From positions 558,001-622,000 of the forward strand of contig NZ_CAOJCM010000001.1 of the NCBI RefSeq assembly GCF_948329825.1: DNA of 64,000 nucleotides. The letters are read 5' to 3'. The notes below the pieces were generated by a model. The model saw only the letters and a program-made list of their open reading frames with translations, ran no database searches and was not told the origin of the DNA. Shown piece by piece: positions 19,201-26,630 of this stretch (its first letter is position 1; each line of letters opens with the position of its first letter). This DNA is from Paenibacillus sp. JJ-100 (GTDB lineage Bacteria > Bacillota > Bacilli > Paenibacillales > Paenibacillaceae). Position numbers and translations under genes: made by a program.

Positions 19201-19439
19201 TGATCTTGTCCGCAGCGGTCATTCTAAGCGGAACATTCGCTGCGATGTACCCTTCAGGGGTGCTCTCCATGATGCAAATCGCTACTGTTGTGCTTAGTGG
19301 TCTGATTCTGTATTCCCTGTTATTCCTACCATTCTTCGTCCCTGTGATGGTGAAGATGTTCGGGCAGGCCAACTGGTGGCCATTCCGGAATAAGGAACAG
19401 TCAGAATCCAACGATTCGAATCATACGGTAGGCATGTAA
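16272..19439 (+). CDS. MMPL/RND-superfamily exporter (YdgH-like)
   Basis: A membrane protein of 1055 residues built as two six-TM halves. The N-terminal half contains FGIGTDYCILLISRFKEE and the C-terminal half the equivalent ALGVDYSIFLMDRFNEN, the paired Asp-Tyr signatures of proton-driven MMPL/RND transporters. Between them (about residues 475-780) lies an extracellular segment rich in Gly-x-x-x-Leu repeats (TKGTDQLQSGITQLSDGLKQ and similar), a predicted coiled coil found in this subfamily. It probably exports a lipid or drug. It is translationally coupled to the upstream marR by ATGA and ends at a strong terminator. Confidence 0.92.
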   Translation: MRVILKARWWIMGLWIVAAAVLMFTAPNMSELIREKGQFSVPEGYSSTKAAAILDEAAAQKGEQKGTSIALVFHNPEGLGETGKQEAEKAVNQLNADKEKLGILSILEPFSQPELSDKMISADGKTILTSLSVELGDRTVKEMREDLNGSLQSVNVEHYITGKGLIDEDTIESSQEGLKKSEYITVVFILLILFLVFRSFVAPFVPLLTVGMSYIVSQQIVAYLVDGVNFPLSTFTQIFMVAVMFGIGTDYCILLISRFKEELALHENTWDAIIATYRTAGKTVFFSALAVLVGFVAIGFAQFMLYRSAVAVAVGIAVMMLALVTIVPFFMAVLGRKLFWPSKGSLEHAESKIYGAAGKFSLKRPWAALLIVAAVTVPLLMTYDGKLSFNSLDEIGDKYDSVKAFNIISDSFGPGESLPGQIVIQNDETMDNAKYMAVAEKISREVEKVPGVAGVRSMTRPTGDEIQDFEVTNQVGTLSDGLGEGKTGLDKISEGLSEASLELSKNEPQLKEAASGAGELTKGTDQLQSGITQLSDGLKQIEKGIRDGSSGAGELKAGLQQAKTSADQLVKANDQLLQAYRQAGAGIAALGEGTKELEQQLTGVSTALTSLSESFSALEERYPELAQDADYQRIKGTIGQTGSGTAQLAQGLSQIQTNLSAAAAGINQANEGFASAASGQKALTEGLGQIVAGIGQLESGLKQAADGQGQVIKEIPAIQNGLGQLQGGQEKIQQGFSNLSDQLTKLTDGLNQSVDGIKKVSGGLDSAQDYLTQLQNSPDSDLAGWYVPEEALNNKDFKKVFDTYLSEDRKTMTLDVIFAENPYGKEAIDRVPDIEAAVNRAVQGSALEKADVAVGGVTSTFADLQSISNKDYTRTVMLMLAGTFIILVILLRSVIMPIYLIISLLLAYFTSMALTEVVFVNIMGYAGISWVTPFFGFVMLIALGVDYSIFLMDRFNENKGMRVQDAILYAMKNMGTVILSAAVILSGTFAAMYPSGVLSMMQIATVVLSGLILYSLLFLPFFVPVMVKMFGQANWWPFRNKEQSESNDSNHTVGM

Positions 19440-19455
19440 TAATAGTATATTGAAT

Positions 19456-19498
19456 AGAAAGCAGGCTCTGCCGCATCATGCGGTGGGGCTTTCTTTTT
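19456..19498 (+). terminator. Rho-independent terminator after the MMPL gene
   Basis: A GC-rich hairpin: AGAAAGC...GCCGCAT pairs with ATGCGG...GCTTTCT and is followed by a T-rich tail. Confidence 0.85.
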
Positions 19499-19627
19499 AT
19501 TCACAATAAAAGGTGAAAGAGAGGTGTCTGCCTAAGGACAATATCCCGCGCTCTGCTAGATGGATCGTCATAAGATATAGGGCAGTTCATTATTGATTAG
19601 GGAGATCAGATAGAGAGGGGCGGCGGG

Positions 19628-20254
19628 ATGGTATATCGTTATGTGGCTATAGGAGATTCCTTGACAGTAGGTACGGGAGCTTTGCTCGGAACCGGTTTTG
19701 TTCCTATCTATCGCCGTATGGCGGAGATGAACCTTCGAACATTTGTATCGATGGAGAATCTAGGGGTAAACGGTCTAACAACGGGAGAAATGTTGCAGAT
19801 GGTCAATGCCCACCCCCGCGTGCGTCAAGCGTTACGTGAAGCCGATATTATTACGATTTCTATTGGAGGTAACGACCTGATCCGCACATTTAAAGCTAGC
19901 GGAGGTATTCCAAGTGCCAGTAAAATGACGCAGGTGCTGGGTGAAACACGTCATCACGTATCCCAGGTAATGAGACAAATTCGGCAGTTAAAAGGAGATC
20001 ATAAGTACTTTGTGCGCTCCATCGGATTGTACAACCCATACCCGCAATCAACTGAAGCAGCATATTGGGTGCGGCAGTACAATTCTTATCTGAATGGTGC
20101 GGGATCAGGTAACTATGCGTGTGTACAGGTGTATGATCGATTTGCCGGTCGTGAGAGAGAATTGCTGTTCTGGGATAGAGTTCATCCCAATGCAAGGGGA
20201 TATCGAGTGATTGCAGAGCAACTGAACCGAACCGGGTATGCCCCAATGGTGTGA
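19628..20254 (+). CDS. SGNH/GDSL hydrolase
   Basis: A protein of 208 residues with GDSL block I AIGDSLTVGTG (catalytic Ser), block III SIGGNDL (Asn) and block V DRVHPNARGY (Asp/His). It has no signal peptide, so it probably acts in the cytosol on an ester. It resembles the B. subtilis YcsK/lysophospholipase-like group. The ATG follows GAGGGGCGGCGGG. A single gene preceded by a terminator. Confidence 0.85.
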   Translation: MVYRYVAIGDSLTVGTGALLGTGFVPIYRRMAEMNLRTFVSMENLGVNGLTTGEMLQMVNAHPRVRQALREADIITISIGGNDLIRTFKASGGIPSASKMTQVLGETRHHVSQVMRQIRQLKGDHKYFVRSIGLYNPYPQSTEAAYWVRQYNSYLNGAGSGNYACVQVYDRFAGRERELLFWDRVHPNARGYRVIAEQLNRTGYAPMV

Positions 20255-20339
20255 GGTTTGATGAAGACTAGACCCGTCATGTGACTTCCGATATGATGGA
20301 AGGGTTGAATCAAATATCATAACAGAGGGGTTAAAACGA

Positions 20340-21458
20340 GTGTCTAACAATCAGCACAGTTCTCTTCTTCCCTATGAGCAGCAATTGATTTCTGACGTCT
20401 TAACCTTGTACGGCTTCACATCAGCATGGCAAGGTGAGCGGAGCAAGGGTGGGATGAACAATTCTACCTTTATACTTCACACAAGCGAAGCGGATTATAT
20501 TATGAGACAATACGAAACACATAATGATCAAGCGAAAATAGCTTTTGAACATGGCGTGCTTACTGCACTGTCTAATACAGACTTCGAGCTAGAATCACCT
20601 GAACCTGTCCTTCCATTATCGATTGGGGACGAGGACGAAGAAATATATCATGGATCGAAGAGGAATAAAAACTCGGTTCAAGGGAGTAAGCAGACTTACC
20701 AAACTATACGAGATGTTGGCACAGGCGCGGACAAAATCGTAGCTTTGTTTCGTTTCCTGGAAGGTGTCAATCCAGTATGGGATTCGCCCGAGCAATTATT
20801 TTTATTAGGGCGAGCAGCAGGTCAGCTGTCATCAGCACTTGCCAAGCTGGAATTGGAACTTGACCCAGTTTATCCACCCTATTACCGTATTGACGAAGCA
20901 TATCCTCTCTGTACACCAGTCCGGTTGTTGGAATGGTGTGCTTCTCCGCCGGACACACTGGCAGCTTGTGCAGAGGAGTTAAGGCAACTACAGCATGAAC
21001 TGCCACGTTTGTTTGAAGCGTTGCGCGGAATGGAGCAACTTCCACATCAACTCGTACATGGCGATGTGAATGCTTCGAATGTACTGGTGGATCAGGAGGG
21101 AACGATGAGTGCCATTCTTGATTTTGAGTTCGCCACTTGGGATTTGCGGGTCATGGAGTTAGCCGTTCCGATGTCTGACATGCTGACGATGGACAAGAGC
21201 GAAGAATGGATGTGGCAGGCGCAGACTTATCTGATTCGGGGATTTCGAGAGAAGGTCGAACTGACTGATGACGAGTTGAGAGCTATACCTCAGTTGATCT
21301 TGCTGCGAAGTTTGGACGTGGTGATGCACTTTATCAGCCGGATGGTGGAAGGGACAGATGAGCCGGAAGTGGCTGTGCAGCAGATTATCAAGCTGAAGCA
21401 GCGGATCGACTGGATGCACCGGAATGAGGAGCTATTACGTGAATTGTTAACGAAATAA
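20340..21458 (+). CDS. APH-family phosphotransferase
   Basis: A protein of 372 residues with the aminoglycoside phosphotransferase/choline kinase fold. The catalytic loop is LVHGDVNASNVLVD (Asp and Asn) and the Mg-binding ILDFEFATWD follows. The N-lobe is longer than usual, with an acidic insertion (DEDEE, about residues 98-102). It is likely a homoserine/choline-type or unknown small-molecule kinase rather than a resistance enzyme; the family is broad. The start is GTG at 20340 after GAGGGG. Confidence 0.8.
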   Translation: MSNNQHSSLLPYEQQLISDVLTLYGFTSAWQGERSKGGMNNSTFILHTSEADYIMRQYETHNDQAKIAFEHGVLTALSNTDFELESPEPVLPLSIGDEDEEIYHGSKRNKNSVQGSKQTYQTIRDVGTGADKIVALFRFLEGVNPVWDSPEQLFLLGRAAGQLSSALAKLELELDPVYPPYYRIDEAYPLCTPVRLLEWCASPPDTLAACAEELRQLQHELPRLFEALRGMEQLPHQLVHGDVNASNVLVDQEGTMSAILDFEFATWDLRVMELAVPMSDMLTMDKSEEWMWQAQTYLIRGFREKVELTDDELRAIPQLILLRSLDVVMHFISRMVEGTDEPEVAVQQIIKLKQRIDWMHRNEELLRELLTK

Positions 21459-21477
21459 CAGGTGATTGACGTATATG

Positions 21478-21530
21478 AAGTGCACGGATTCTGCTTCTCG
21501 TTAGAGAGCGGAAATTCGTGCACTTTTTAT
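21478..21530. terminator. Bidirectional terminator
   Basis: Arms AAGTGCACG (21478-21486) and CGTGCACTT (21517-21525) with partial pairing inside, then TTTTATTTT. It lies between the convergent APH-type and TPR genes. Confidence 0.8.
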
Positions 21531-21571
21531 TTTACATGTAATAGTATTTTAAAAAAAGAGAGTATTTCATC

Positions 21572-22249
21572 CTACAGCGCCCGTTTGCGGAACCAACTGC
21601 GTACAGCCCAGCGCCGTTCTTGGCGCTTTTTATATTTTGGCAGAGAACGGTACACATTCAGCGATTGATCATATGCCTGCTTGGCATCTTCATTACGCCC
21701 CAGTGAACGATAAACCGTGCCTAGCAGATAAAAAGCTTCGCTGGAAGAGGAGTGAATCTCTTGGAATTGATGCACATAACGAAGTGCTTTGTCGCGATCT
21801 GTATCCTTGAAGGCTGTAGCCAGATTCAGATAAGGCTGTCCATACTTGACTCTAGGGTTAATCTCTAGTGCATGTAAAATATGACGTTCGCCTTCCGGTA
21901 CTTTGCCGAGATGCATTTCGGTTGTGCCCATAGCTTCCCAGTATTCAGCTGATTGTTCGTAAGGACGCTCCAATTCAAGTAACAAGGCGTGTGCTTCATT
22001 GTAACGTTTGCGCTCGATGAGCAGTCTGGCGAGCTCCAACTTGGAAGATACTTCATTCGGGTTCAGTGCGAGCTGCTGTTTCAGCCGCGAAATGTTACGC
22101 ATGCGTTTGAGAGGTTTCATGAAGCTTGGAAATACGCCAACAAAGCGACGATCCAGAACATACAGAATGATTAGCAGAATCAGAATAGCAAGGAACGGAT
22201 TGCCGATGATCTGCCATAGCAGACCAAAAAGTAGAAATTTAATAATCAC
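21572..22249 (-). CDS. Membrane-anchored TPR protein
   Basis: About 225 residues. One long N-terminal hydrophobic stretch (FLLFGLLWQIIGNPFLAILI onward) is followed by tetratricopeptide-like repeats, such as LNPNEVSSKLELARLLIER and SSSEAFYLLGTVYRSLGRNE. It is probably a membrane-tethered scaffold; B. subtilis has similar TPR membrane proteins. The frame is open to 22327, but a GTG at 22249 sits 8 nt after GGAG and gives the expected hydrophobic N-terminus, so it is preferred. The C-terminus is basic (KKRQERRWAVRSWFRKRAL). Confidence 0.75.
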   Translation of the reverse strand: MIIKFLLFGLLWQIIGNPFLAILILLIILYVLDRRFVGVFPSFMKPLKRMRNISRLKQQLALNPNEVSSKLELARLLIERKRYNEAHALLLELERPYEQSAEYWEAMGTTEMHLGKVPEGERHILHALEINPRVKYGQPYLNLATAFKDTDRDKALRYVHQFQEIHSSSSEAFYLLGTVYRSLGRNEDAKQAYDQSLNVYRSLPKYKKRQERRWAVRSWFRKRAL

Positions 22250-22369
22250 AGGTTCAACTCCAGTATCATTTTGATCGTATTTCACACTCACATTCATATT
22301 CATATACTTACAAGGCTTGAACATCATACCATATCCATTTTAAGAAAAATATGTGCAACAGGGTCCATT

Positions 22370-23248
22370 TTAATGCTCTCGTGCCATGGTTCTTCGGTAT
22401 GCTGCCGGTGTAGTGCCTGTCAGTTTTTTGAACTGTCTATAAAAATGAGGCAGACTATCAAAGCCGCAAGCATCTGCGACAGCGGCCATCGTTTCATCCC
22501 CTTGAACGAGATGCTCTTTAGCCATGATGACTCTACGAGCCAGGACATAATCTGTTAAAGTCATCCCGGTGTATCTCTTAAAAGCACGGCTAAAATGTGC
22601 CGGAGACACAGCAGCTTGTTGTGCAAGTTCGGGTAAGGATAACCCGCTTCGCAGTTTATGATCAAGATCAGACAGGATGGAGGAGAGCCATGCCGGAGCA
22701 GGTAGTGACGTTGTAGTATGAGCCGGTCCCGCAGCAGCTTCCAAACGTTCCAAGAAAATAAGCAGGAGCTGTAAACGAAGCAGTGCGGCGTGAGAACTCA
22801 GATGATGATCTGAACAGAACTCGCCATGAATATCGTCGATCAGAGCAGATATTTGTTCTCGTTCCTTATAGTTCAGTTGCCTTTTGTATACTCGTCGTTT
22901 GCGACATCGTTCGAATGGGCGCAGTAGAGAGGAAGAAATGCCTCCAGCAGTCGAAGCCAGTAACCCAGGACTGAAGAACAGAGCGGATGAGGTCACCGGA
23001 TTGCCCGCATCCGGCAACGCACGGTGCACAGTGCTACCAGGAATGAGAAATAAATCTCCTTCCTGCATCTTTTCAAGTCCTGTATCGATAAAAATACTTC
23101 CCTGTCCCCGATAAACATAAATAATCTCATGCCAGTCATGCAGATGATCCGGTAGCTCATTTTGCGGAGATTTGGTATCACTATAGACAAGACGGAACGG
23201 TGCACCCGAATCGGTCTGAATGGTTGTACGTACTGGTGAATGTTTCAT
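22370..23248 (-). CDS. AraC family regulator with cupin sensor
   Basis: About 292 residues. The N-terminal cupin-like domain reads ELPDHLHDWHEIIYVYRGQG and LIPGSTVHRALP. The C-terminal double helix-turn-helix has LPELAQQAAVSPAHFSRAFK and VADACGFDSLPHFYRQFKKL. AAAGGAG lies before the ATG at 23248 (a TTG further upstream is less likely). It is divergent from uxaB-uxaA and therefore a candidate regulator of galacturonate use (inference from position). Confidence 0.88.
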   Translation of the reverse strand: MKHSPVRTTIQTDSGAPFRLVYSDTKSPQNELPDHLHDWHEIIYVYRGQGSIFIDTGLEKMQEGDLFLIPGSTVHRALPDAGNPVTSSALFFSPGLLASTAGGISSSLLRPFERCRKRRVYKRQLNYKEREQISALIDDIHGEFCSDHHLSSHAALLRLQLLLIFLERLEAAAGPAHTTTSLPAPAWLSSILSDLDHKLRSGLSLPELAQQAAVSPAHFSRAFKRYTGMTLTDYVLARRVIMAKEHLVQGDETMAAVADACGFDSLPHFYRQFKKLTGTTPAAYRRTMAREH

Positions 23249-23361
23249 AGGGACTCCTTTGGAGACAAATGTCTCATGCAAGATGTCAATTCTGATCAAG
23301 AAAGAGTATATTTAACGCAATATAAGCAATTTAATTTACTTTTATTGATGATACAATGAAT

Positions 23362-23375
23362 TTAAAGCGTTTACA
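23362..23375 (+). promoter_or_regulatory. Candidate cre (CcpA) site upstream of uxaB
   Basis: The 14-mer TTAAAGCGTTTACA matches the Bacillus cre consensus TGWAANCGNTNWCA at all fixed positions but one. It lies 67-80 bp before the uxaB start, suggesting carbon catabolite control. Confidence 0.5.
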
Positions 23376-23441
23376 ATAAAAGGATGCCAGCCTTCAAGGT
23401 TTGCATTCGGAGTTGTTCAATAATCGGTGAGGTGAGTGTTC

Positions 23442-24968
23442 ATGTCCGCAAGTACAAAGCGACCAAGATTAAAGCTGCATCTACTCGGCAATGATAGTCA
23501 GCGCAAATGCAAAGAAATGATAGAACGTCCTGTCAAAGTTCTGCAGATCGGGGAAGGCAATTTTTTACGGGGATTTGCGGATTGGATGCTTCATGAGAGT
23601 GCTCGGCAAGGGAAGTTCCATGGTAGTGTGGCAGTAACTCAGCCTCGACCTGGCGGCAAGGCCAAGTTAGAACAGATTCGTGATCAGGATGGATTATATA
23701 CGATGATTACGCGTGGTCTCTCTGAAGGCAAACGTGTGGAACGTACGGAGATGATTTCTATTTTCTCTCAATGTATTAATCCGTATGAGGAGTGGCAGAC
23801 GTTTCTGGAGCTTGCTGAGTTGCCTTCGCTTGAATTTGTTATTTCGAATACGACCGAATCGGGCTTGAAATATATAAGATCAGACTATATCCCAGGGGAG
23901 CCGGTTCAATCGTTTCCTGGTAAACTGACCGTTTTCCTGCACCAGCGGTATGTTCGTTTTAGCGGAGATCCTTCCAGAGGACTGATCCACCTGCCATGTG
24001 AGTTGCTGGAGGGCAATGGTGATGTTTTGCGAGAATGTGTGTTACGTCATAGTGAAGATTTCGGATACTCGGACAGTTTCCGTTCGTGGATTGAACATCA
24101 TAATCTGTTTCTGAATAATCTCGTAGATCGTATTGTGACTGGGGCGCCTGCACAAGAGGAGGCGAATGCACTCGCTGAACGCTGGGGTTATGAGGATCAA
24201 CTGATCAATACGGCAGAGCCTTATCATTTCTGGGCAATCCAAGGCGAGGAGTCGCTGGACAAGCGCCTTCCACTGAAACAGGCAGGACTCAATGTACACT
24301 GGGTTAAAGATTTGAAACCCTATCAGCTACGCAAAGTGCGTATTCTGAACGGTTCACACACATTGATGTCGTCCCTAGGTTTGCTGCGCGGTAAACAACA
24401 TGTTAGAGAAACGATGGAAGATCCGCAGTTCAGCTCATGGATCAGGAAAGCGGTGCTGGAAGAGATCGTGCCTGCGATGGATATGCCTGAGCTAGGGCTG
24501 GAGCAATATGCGGAAGAAGTCTTTGAACGTTTCCTGAATCCATACATTGATCACAAGTTGCAGGATATTGCATTGAATACGGCTGGTAAATTCAAAGTAC
24601 GTGTGCTGCCAACCCTTCTGGCTTATGAACAGAGTCAGGGAAGCTGGCCTAAGCGGTTAATTCAAGGATTTGCAGGATTCCTGTATTTATATCGTCCAGT
24701 GCAGACACAGGAAGGTTACAAGGCAGAACTTCTAAACGGTGAATTGATTTCATTAAGAGATGATCTGGATGTGCTGGCAGCGTTAGCGGCGCATTGGGAC
24801 GGTTACGATCGTGATCAATCGAATCATGGGAAAGTGACGGAACTTGAGAAGAGGGTGGCTGCGGTGCTCTCCGATACCATGATCTGGGGAGAGAATCTGG
24901 ATGCAAAAGAAGGGCTGAGATCAGCACTCGTCCAAGAAATCAGCAAACTGGAAGGTGAAGAGAGATGA
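23442..24968 (+). CDS. uxaB: Tagaturonate reductase (altronate oxidoreductase)
   Basis: Reduces D-tagaturonate to D-altronate with NADH in galacturonate catabolism. At 508 residues it belongs to the polyol-specific long-chain dehydrogenase family. The nucleotide-binding start is LQIGEGNFLRGFADWMLHE, the middle has FVISNTTESGLKY, and the catalytic Lys region is LRKVRILNGSHTLMS. It overlaps uxaA by 4 bp (ATGA), as expected for an operon. The ATG at 23442 is preferred to the GTG at 23436. A cre-like site and a divergent AraC gene lie upstream. Confidence 0.9.
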   Translation: MSASTKRPRLKLHLLGNDSQRKCKEMIERPVKVLQIGEGNFLRGFADWMLHESARQGKFHGSVAVTQPRPGGKAKLEQIRDQDGLYTMITRGLSEGKRVERTEMISIFSQCINPYEEWQTFLELAELPSLEFVISNTTESGLKYIRSDYIPGEPVQSFPGKLTVFLHQRYVRFSGDPSRGLIHLPCELLEGNGDVLRECVLRHSEDFGYSDSFRSWIEHHNLFLNNLVDRIVTGAPAQEEANALAERWGYEDQLINTAEPYHFWAIQGEESLDKRLPLKQAGLNVHWVKDLKPYQLRKVRILNGSHTLMSSLGLLRGKQHVRETMEDPQFSSWIRKAVLEEIVPAMDMPELGLEQYAEEVFERFLNPYIDHKLQDIALNTAGKFKVRVLPTLLAYEQSQGSWPKRLIQGFAGFLYLYRPVQTQEGYKAELLNGELISLRDDLDVLAALAAHWDGYDRDQSNHGKVTELEKRVAAVLSDTMIWGENLDAKEGLRSALVQEISKLEGEER

Positions 24969-26479
24969 GTACAACAAGTACAGTTCGTGATTGGATTGCC
25001 ATTCAGCCTCAGGATGATGTAATCATCGCACTTCGGGACTATACGAAGGGAGAACGCATTGACCTGCCTGAAGGCAACTCGTTCGCCCTGCTTGATGATG
25101 TACCGAAAGGACATAAAATCGCTGTGCATGATGTTGCGCAGGGAGCAGATATCATGAAATATGGTTTCTCCATCGGTATAGCCCAGGAACCGATTGCCCA
25201 GGGAAGCTGGATACACAGCCATAACTTGAAGACAGGTCTCCATGGACTGCTTGAATATGAATATCAGCCGGGACAACCGATGACGATAGACATGCCGCCT
25301 GAACATTTGCAAACATTTGATGGTTATTTGCGCCCGAATGGGGAAGCAGGAATTCGTAATGAGATCTGGATTGTGAATACGGTTGGGTGTATTAACAAGG
25401 TATGTGAAGCTCTAGCTCGTATGGGGCAGGCTCAGTTCGGCAGCCGGGTTGACGGCGTCTATCATTTTCCGCATCCCTTCGGCTGTTCACAACTCGGAGA
25501 TGACCTGAAATATACACAGCAGTTGCTTGCTTCCCTGGTGGAGCATCCCAATGCGGGTGGTGTTCTAGTGATTGGTCTGGGTTGTGAGAACAACCAGGTG
25601 GATCAGTTCCGTGAATGTATTGCACCACAATATCGGGAGAAGGTACGTTTTCTCAAAGCGCAGGAGACGGAGGATGAGCTGGAAGAGGGACTGCGTTTAA
25701 TGGAAGAGCTGGTTGAGTTGGTCGAGCAAGAGCAACGTCAGCCACTGCCGTTGAGCAAACTGAAAATTGGCTTGAAATGTGGAGGTTCAGACGGTTTATC
25801 TGGCATTACAGCGAATCCGCTAGTAGGTGCTGTTGCCGACTTGCTCGTTGCTGCGGGCGGAACTGCAATTCTTACCGAGGTGCCGGAGATGTTTGGTGCG
25901 GAGACCATTCTGATGAATCGGGCTGCGGATGAACATGTATTTAACGATCTGGTGGACCTCGTGAATGGCTTCAAACAATATTTCGTGAACCATGGTCAAA
26001 ATATCTATGAAAATCCATCGCCAGGTAATAAGGCAGGCGGAATTACAACACTGGAAGAGAAATCACTCGGATGTACGCAAAAGGGAGGACGCTCCTCGGT
26101 TGTCGATGTACTGCGGTACGGTAAACGAGTGACCAAAACGGGTCTGAACATTGTAGAGGCACCGGGGAATGATCTCGTTTCGGTTACCGCTTTATCTGCG
26201 GCAGGAGCACATATTGTACTGTTTACGACAGGACGCGGCACACCTTTTGGTGGTCCGGTTCCTACGGTCAAAATTGCCACGCAATCGGATCTGGCGAATC
26301 GTAAAAAGCACTGGATCGACTTTAACGCTGGTCAGTTGCTTGAAGGACAGACGATGGATCAGGTCAAAGAGCAGCTATTCAGTCAGATTATTGACATCGC
26401 TTCCGGTCGTGCACAGACCCTTAGTGAGCAGCACGGTTTCCGGGAGATCGCCATCTTCAAGGACGGGGTTATACTTTAA
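24965..26479 (+). CDS. uxaA: Altronate dehydratase
   Basis: Dehydrates D-altronate to 2-keto-3-deoxygluconate. At 504 residues it has the complete fused architecture: an N-terminal SAF-like domain (about 1-100, including YTKGERIDLP and IKYGFSIGIA-type strands) and a C-terminal dehydratase domain with HPFGCSQLGDD, GLGCENNQ, LKCGGSDGLSG and GRGTPFGGPVPT, the iron-dependent family motifs. It is translationally coupled to uxaB. Neither uxaC nor kdgK/kdgA is in the window, so the first and later steps must be encoded elsewhere. Confidence 0.93.
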   Translation: MSTTSTVRDWIAIQPQDDVIIALRDYTKGERIDLPEGNSFALLDDVPKGHKIAVHDVAQGADIMKYGFSIGIAQEPIAQGSWIHSHNLKTGLHGLLEYEYQPGQPMTIDMPPEHLQTFDGYLRPNGEAGIRNEIWIVNTVGCINKVCEALARMGQAQFGSRVDGVYHFPHPFGCSQLGDDLKYTQQLLASLVEHPNAGGVLVIGLGCENNQVDQFRECIAPQYREKVRFLKAQETEDELEEGLRLMEELVELVEQEQRQPLPLSKLKIGLKCGGSDGLSGITANPLVGAVADLLVAAGGTAILTEVPEMFGAETILMNRAADEHVFNDLVDLVNGFKQYFVNHGQNIYENPSPGNKAGGITTLEEKSLGCTQKGGRSSVVDVLRYGKRVTKTGLNIVEAPGNDLVSVTALSAAGAHIVLFTTGRGTPFGGPVPTVKIATQSDLANRKKHWIDFNAGQLLEGQTMDQVKEQLFSQIIDIASGRAQTLSEQHGFREIAIFKDGVIL

Positions 26480-26523
26480 GGGGTTATTTTCAAGTTCTAA
26501 ACTACGTCTTGGAAAATAAAATC

Positions 26524-26575
26524 AAGACCACCCTCCGGCTGTTCACCTTAGACAGCACAGCCGGAGGGTGGTCTT
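26524..26575. terminator. Strong bidirectional terminator
   Basis: Perfect 19-bp arms: AAGACCACCCTCCGGCTGT at 26524-26542 and its exact complement at 26557-26575. It separates the convergent uxaA and GH42 genes. Confidence 0.9.
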
Positions 26576-26630
26576 ATTCAGATATAACCTCTCTCACGCA
26601 GAACCATGCGCTGCGATGCAGGGTGCAATG

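Noticed and set aside
20340..21458. APH-type gene as an aminoglycoside resistance determinant
   Set aside because: The family is broad, the N-lobe is atypical and the context is housekeeping; resistance cannot be supported.
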